Below, piece by piece: positions 61,951 to 64,000 of a stretch of DNA of 64,000 nt. The notes beneath the pieces are model-generated. The model was given only the letters and a program-made list of their open reading frames with translations. It was not told the DNA's origin and did not search any database. Within the stretch, counting starts at the first letter, position 1. Each line of letters opens with the position of its first letter. Origin of the DNA: Paenibacillus sp. FSL R5-0517 (lineage in GTDB: Bacteria > Bacillota > Bacilli > Paenibacillales > Paenibacillaceae); the NCBI RefSeq assembly GCF_037974355.1, contig NZ_CP150235.1, positions 4,836,001 through 4,900,000 on the forward strand. The letters run 5' to 3'. The position numbers were made by a program, and so were the translations under genes.

Positions 61951-62631
61951 TTAGCGATATAATTCAATAATCACCTTTGCCAGATCCACATACATTGTTT
62001 GCGCAAACTCATACAAAGGTTGAATCGTCACATTTTGCAACGGAGGAATAACAAGAATTAATAAGAAAATAAAAATGGACCATTGCTCCACCCCTTGCAG
62101 CTTGCGGCTGAGTGAAGGTGGCAGTACATCTTCTAGAATCCGATAACCATCCAGAGGTGGCAACGGAATCAAGTTAAACAGGAACAAGAAAAAGTTGGTT
62201 AAGTTAAAAATAGCGAAGAACGTCGTGATTGCTGTCAGCAACCGCTCATTATCTATACCGCCGAGTGCTCCCGAACCAACCAGTGACGCATAGATGATTG
62301 TACCGATGATCGCCAGCAACAGATTACTCAGAGGCCCTGCTGCGGATACGATGATGCCCATCAACCTTGGCTTGTCGAAGTTAGCCCGGTTAACCGGAAC
62401 CGGACGAGCCCAACCGAAGCCGGCAATAATGAGCAACAGCACCCCAAACAAGTCAAAATGTACAACCGGATTCAGTGTGACCCGACCCAATAGCTTGGCT
62501 GTCGGATCACCAAATTTGTTGGCAAAATACGCATGCGAGAATTCATGCACCGTAAATGCGATCAGGATCGTCAGCAGGAAAAACGGAAGCTGATCAATCG
62601 GATAACGAAAGAACGAATTCCAAAAGTCCAT
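61951..62631 (-). CDS. Site-2 protease family (M50) membrane metalloprotease
   Basis: 226 residues with about five membrane segments. Zinc motif TVHEFSHAYFANKFGD (HExxH, near 28-32) and the second ligand motif PLPPLDGYRIL near 150 are intact. No PDZ or CBS domain is attached; this is the short YwhC-like form with no known substrate. It starts right after prmA (3 bp between them) and shares its operon. Confidence 0.92.
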   Translation of the reverse strand: MDFWNSFFRYPIDQLPFFLLTILIAFTVHEFSHAYFANKFGDPTAKLLGRVTLNPVVHFDLFGVLLLIIAGFGWARPVPVNRANFDKPRLMGIIVSAAGPLSNLLLAIIGTIIYASLVGSGALGGIDNERLLTAITTFFAIFNLTNFFLFLFNLIPLPPLDGYRILEDVLPPSLSRKLQGVEQWSIFIFLLILVIPPLQNVTIQPLYEFAQTMYVDLAKVIIELYR

Positions 62632-62634
62632 ACG

Positions 62635-63600
62635 TTACCCCTTTCTGGCTACATACGCCAGCCAATCCTCATCACGGTGGATCGCACTCACTTCAAACCC
62701 GGAGGCTACCAACGCATCATGCACCACTTGTTCTTTGTTCTTCCAGATGCCCGACACAATATAGGTGCCACCCGACTCAAGCGCATTGTACACATCGTCC
62801 ACGAACAACAAAATGATCTCAGCCAGAATGTTCGCCACAACAACCTTAACTGGCAGTTGCACTCCAAGCGCAGGGTCTTGACTCCCAAGGACGGACAACA
62901 GATCACTTTCTTTAACCGTAATTTGTTGCTCCAACCCGTTCAGTTCCACATTCTCCCTGGCGCTGATTACCGCAACCGGATCAAGATCGAGCGCCAGCAC
63001 ATGTTTTGCCCCGAGTTTAATCGCGCCTATAGCCAAGATGCCAGAACCTGTACCTACGTCAATGACTTCCTCACCGCCCTGAATAACCGTTTCCAGTGTG
63101 CGCAAGCAGAGAGAGGTTGTTGGGTGTGTTCCTGTACCAAAAGCCATGCCGGGATCAAGCTCAATAATTTTCTCATCCGGACTTTCTGGCGTATACTCTT
63201 CCCACGTTGGTTTAATCGTCAGACGTTCCGATACACGTACCGGCTTGAAATATTGCTTCCAGGCTGTTGCCCAGTCATTTTCATCCACTGTACGTGTCTC
63301 ATAGCGAACCTCACCTGTATCAATTCCGAATTCAGAGAGTTCCTCAATTCTAGGATTAACTTCTGACTGTAGTGCAACCATATCCGTACCTTCGGAGAAG
63401 TACCCTTTGATGACCGCAAAGCCTTCAGGAATATCATTCAAAGGAACATCGTATAACTCACCATATGTGGTGTCCCGTTTTTTATTTAAAGTACCGGACT
63501 CTTCTATCGAAACCCCTCCAGCACCCGCTTCATGTAAAAAATTCGAAATCATCTCCACAGCTTCTTCTGTGGTATGTATTGTTAGTTCATGCCATAACAT
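62635..63600 (-). CDS. prmA: Ribosomal protein L11 methyltransferase PrmA
   Basis: 321 residues from MLWHELTIHTTEEAVEMISN. N-terminal ferredoxin-like L11-binding part (about 1-95), then class I SAM domain with LDPGMAFGTGTHPTTSLCLR, VIDVGTGSGILAIGAIKLGA and VVANILAEIILLF. It trimethylates lysines and the N-terminus of L11. GAGGAGG lies before ATG 63600. In Bacillus it follows the dnaK-dnaJ genes; the next upstream gene in this window is not dnaJ. Confidence 0.95.
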   Translation of the reverse strand: MLWHELTIHTTEEAVEMISNFLHEAGAGGVSIEESGTLNKKRDTTYGELYDVPLNDIPEGFAVIKGYFSEGTDMVALQSEVNPRIEELSEFGIDTGEVRYETRTVDENDWATAWKQYFKPVRVSERLTIKPTWEEYTPESPDEKIIELDPGMAFGTGTHPTTSLCLRTLETVIQGGEEVIDVGTGSGILAIGAIKLGAKHVLALDLDPVAVISARENVELNGLEQQITVKESDLLSVLGSQDPALGVQLPVKVVVANILAEIILLFVDDVYNALESGGTYIVSGIWKNKEQVVHDALVASGFEVSAIHRDEDWLAYVARKG

Positions 63601-63680
63601 ACTTGGTTTTTCCTCCTCATTTTTCAAACATCCCAACTATTGTACTACACAAGCGAGCCGGAGTACAAAGCCGCACCAGT

Positions 63681-63731
63681 AAAAGAAAAACAAAACAGGA
63701 TATCCGCAGTCTGACTGCTCGAATATCCTGT
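63681..63731 (-). terminator. Terminator of the gene at the right edge
   Basis: Minus strand ACAGGATAT, inner stem GCAGTC-A-GACTGC, ATATCCTGTTTTGTTTTT. It separates prmA from the upstream partial gene. Confidence 0.85.
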
Positions 63732-63789
63732 CGTCTAATATACATATCTGATTCATTTACTTCAGCATGTTGCAACATTCGAATCTGAT

Positions 63790-64000
63790 TTAGCAAAAGC
63801 GTCCACCATTCTGCGTGATCATCTCTGCGGCTTGCGGGAGCGAATCGTTCGATACGGACACGGTTAACAAAATTTCTTGTTTAAACCTGTTTGCCGAATC
63901 CTCTTCAGGCGTATCATACACCTGACCATTGGATAACATTTCCGTGTCATCACTAATCAGAGCAAGTACATTCAGTTCACCACTGAATCCGCCGACAATG
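63790..64000 (-). CDS. C-terminal part of an unrecognised protein
   Basis: The last 69 codons of a minus-strand gene running off the right edge, ending TQNGGRFC. Readable segments are VGGFSGELNVLALISDDTEM, QVYDTPEEDSANRFKQEILL and SVSNDSLPQAAEMI. Such short text does not allow a family call. It is cut off from prmA by a terminator. Confidence 0.7.
   Translation of the reverse strand, partial: IVGGFSGELNVLALISDDTEMLSNGQVYDTPEEDSANRFKQEILLTVSVSNDSLPQAAEMITQNGGRFC

Overview
The window looks like a chromosomal core segment of a spore-forming Bacillales bacterium, most likely Paenibacillus or a close relative. The reasons are Bacillus-type gene order (yla, dnaG-sigA, glyQS-recO-era, yqf/yqe, addBA-sbcDC), sporulation-family genes (ylaJ, yqfC, yqfD, a CotD-like coat protein), moderate GC, strong AGGAGG-type ribosome sites and U-tailed terminators. 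There is no phage, no CRISPR array, no tRNA or rRNA, and no complete insertion sequence. The genus call is inference from gene content and order.

Layout. 1-6.4 kb is a yla-like block: PIN-PhoH ATPase (cut by the window edge), ylaJ lipoprotein, ylaL-like flavin-binding protein, an LCP wall-polymer ligase, ylaH and typA, then a LiaF-like membrane protein. 6.6-18.6 kb is mixed: two head-to-head TerC proteins, cysteine desulfurase plus thiI, a lytic transglycosylase, small sporulation or unknown proteins, a subtilisin-like protease, a CotD-like protein, and a divergent MocR regulator/aminotransferase pair. rnpB (RNase P RNA) lies at 18.8-19.25 kb and is of the ancestral A type.

19.3-32 kb is the minus-strand housekeeping run: sigA, dnaG and yqxD with yqfO and trmK beyond; glyQS behind a T-box; recO, yqzL, era, cdd, dgkA, ybeY. 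32-41.6 kb continues with pgpH, phoH, yqfD, yqfC, an unknown protein, floA, nfeD-type protease, yqeY, rpsU and a HIT protein. A gene-poor kilobase (41.6-42.6 kb) and a small Sm-like/coat-like gene follow. 43.5-56.1 kb carries the recombination genes sbcC, sbcD, addA and addB, overlapping by start/stop. 56.3-63.6 kb has an RlmI-like methyltransferase, a Na/Pi cotransporter, a NUDIX protein, mtaB, rsmE, an M50 protease and prmA, then the tail of an unrecognised gene.

The genes support translation (GlyRS, S21, Era, YbeY, RsmE, RlmI, PrmA, TrmK, MtaB, ThiI), replication and repair (primase, RecO, AddAB, SbcCD), c-di-AMP turnover (PgpH), envelope and sporulation.

The most interesting non-coding signal is a family of three dispersed structured repeats at about 3.67, 30.95 and 57.80 kb, all in the same orientation. 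They share a long hairpin with identical outer arms while the inner stem changes sequence but keeps pairing, followed by a second small hairpin. Nothing annotated explains it. A separate 198-bp element with imperfect 30-bp inverted ends (43271-43468) looks like a MITE.
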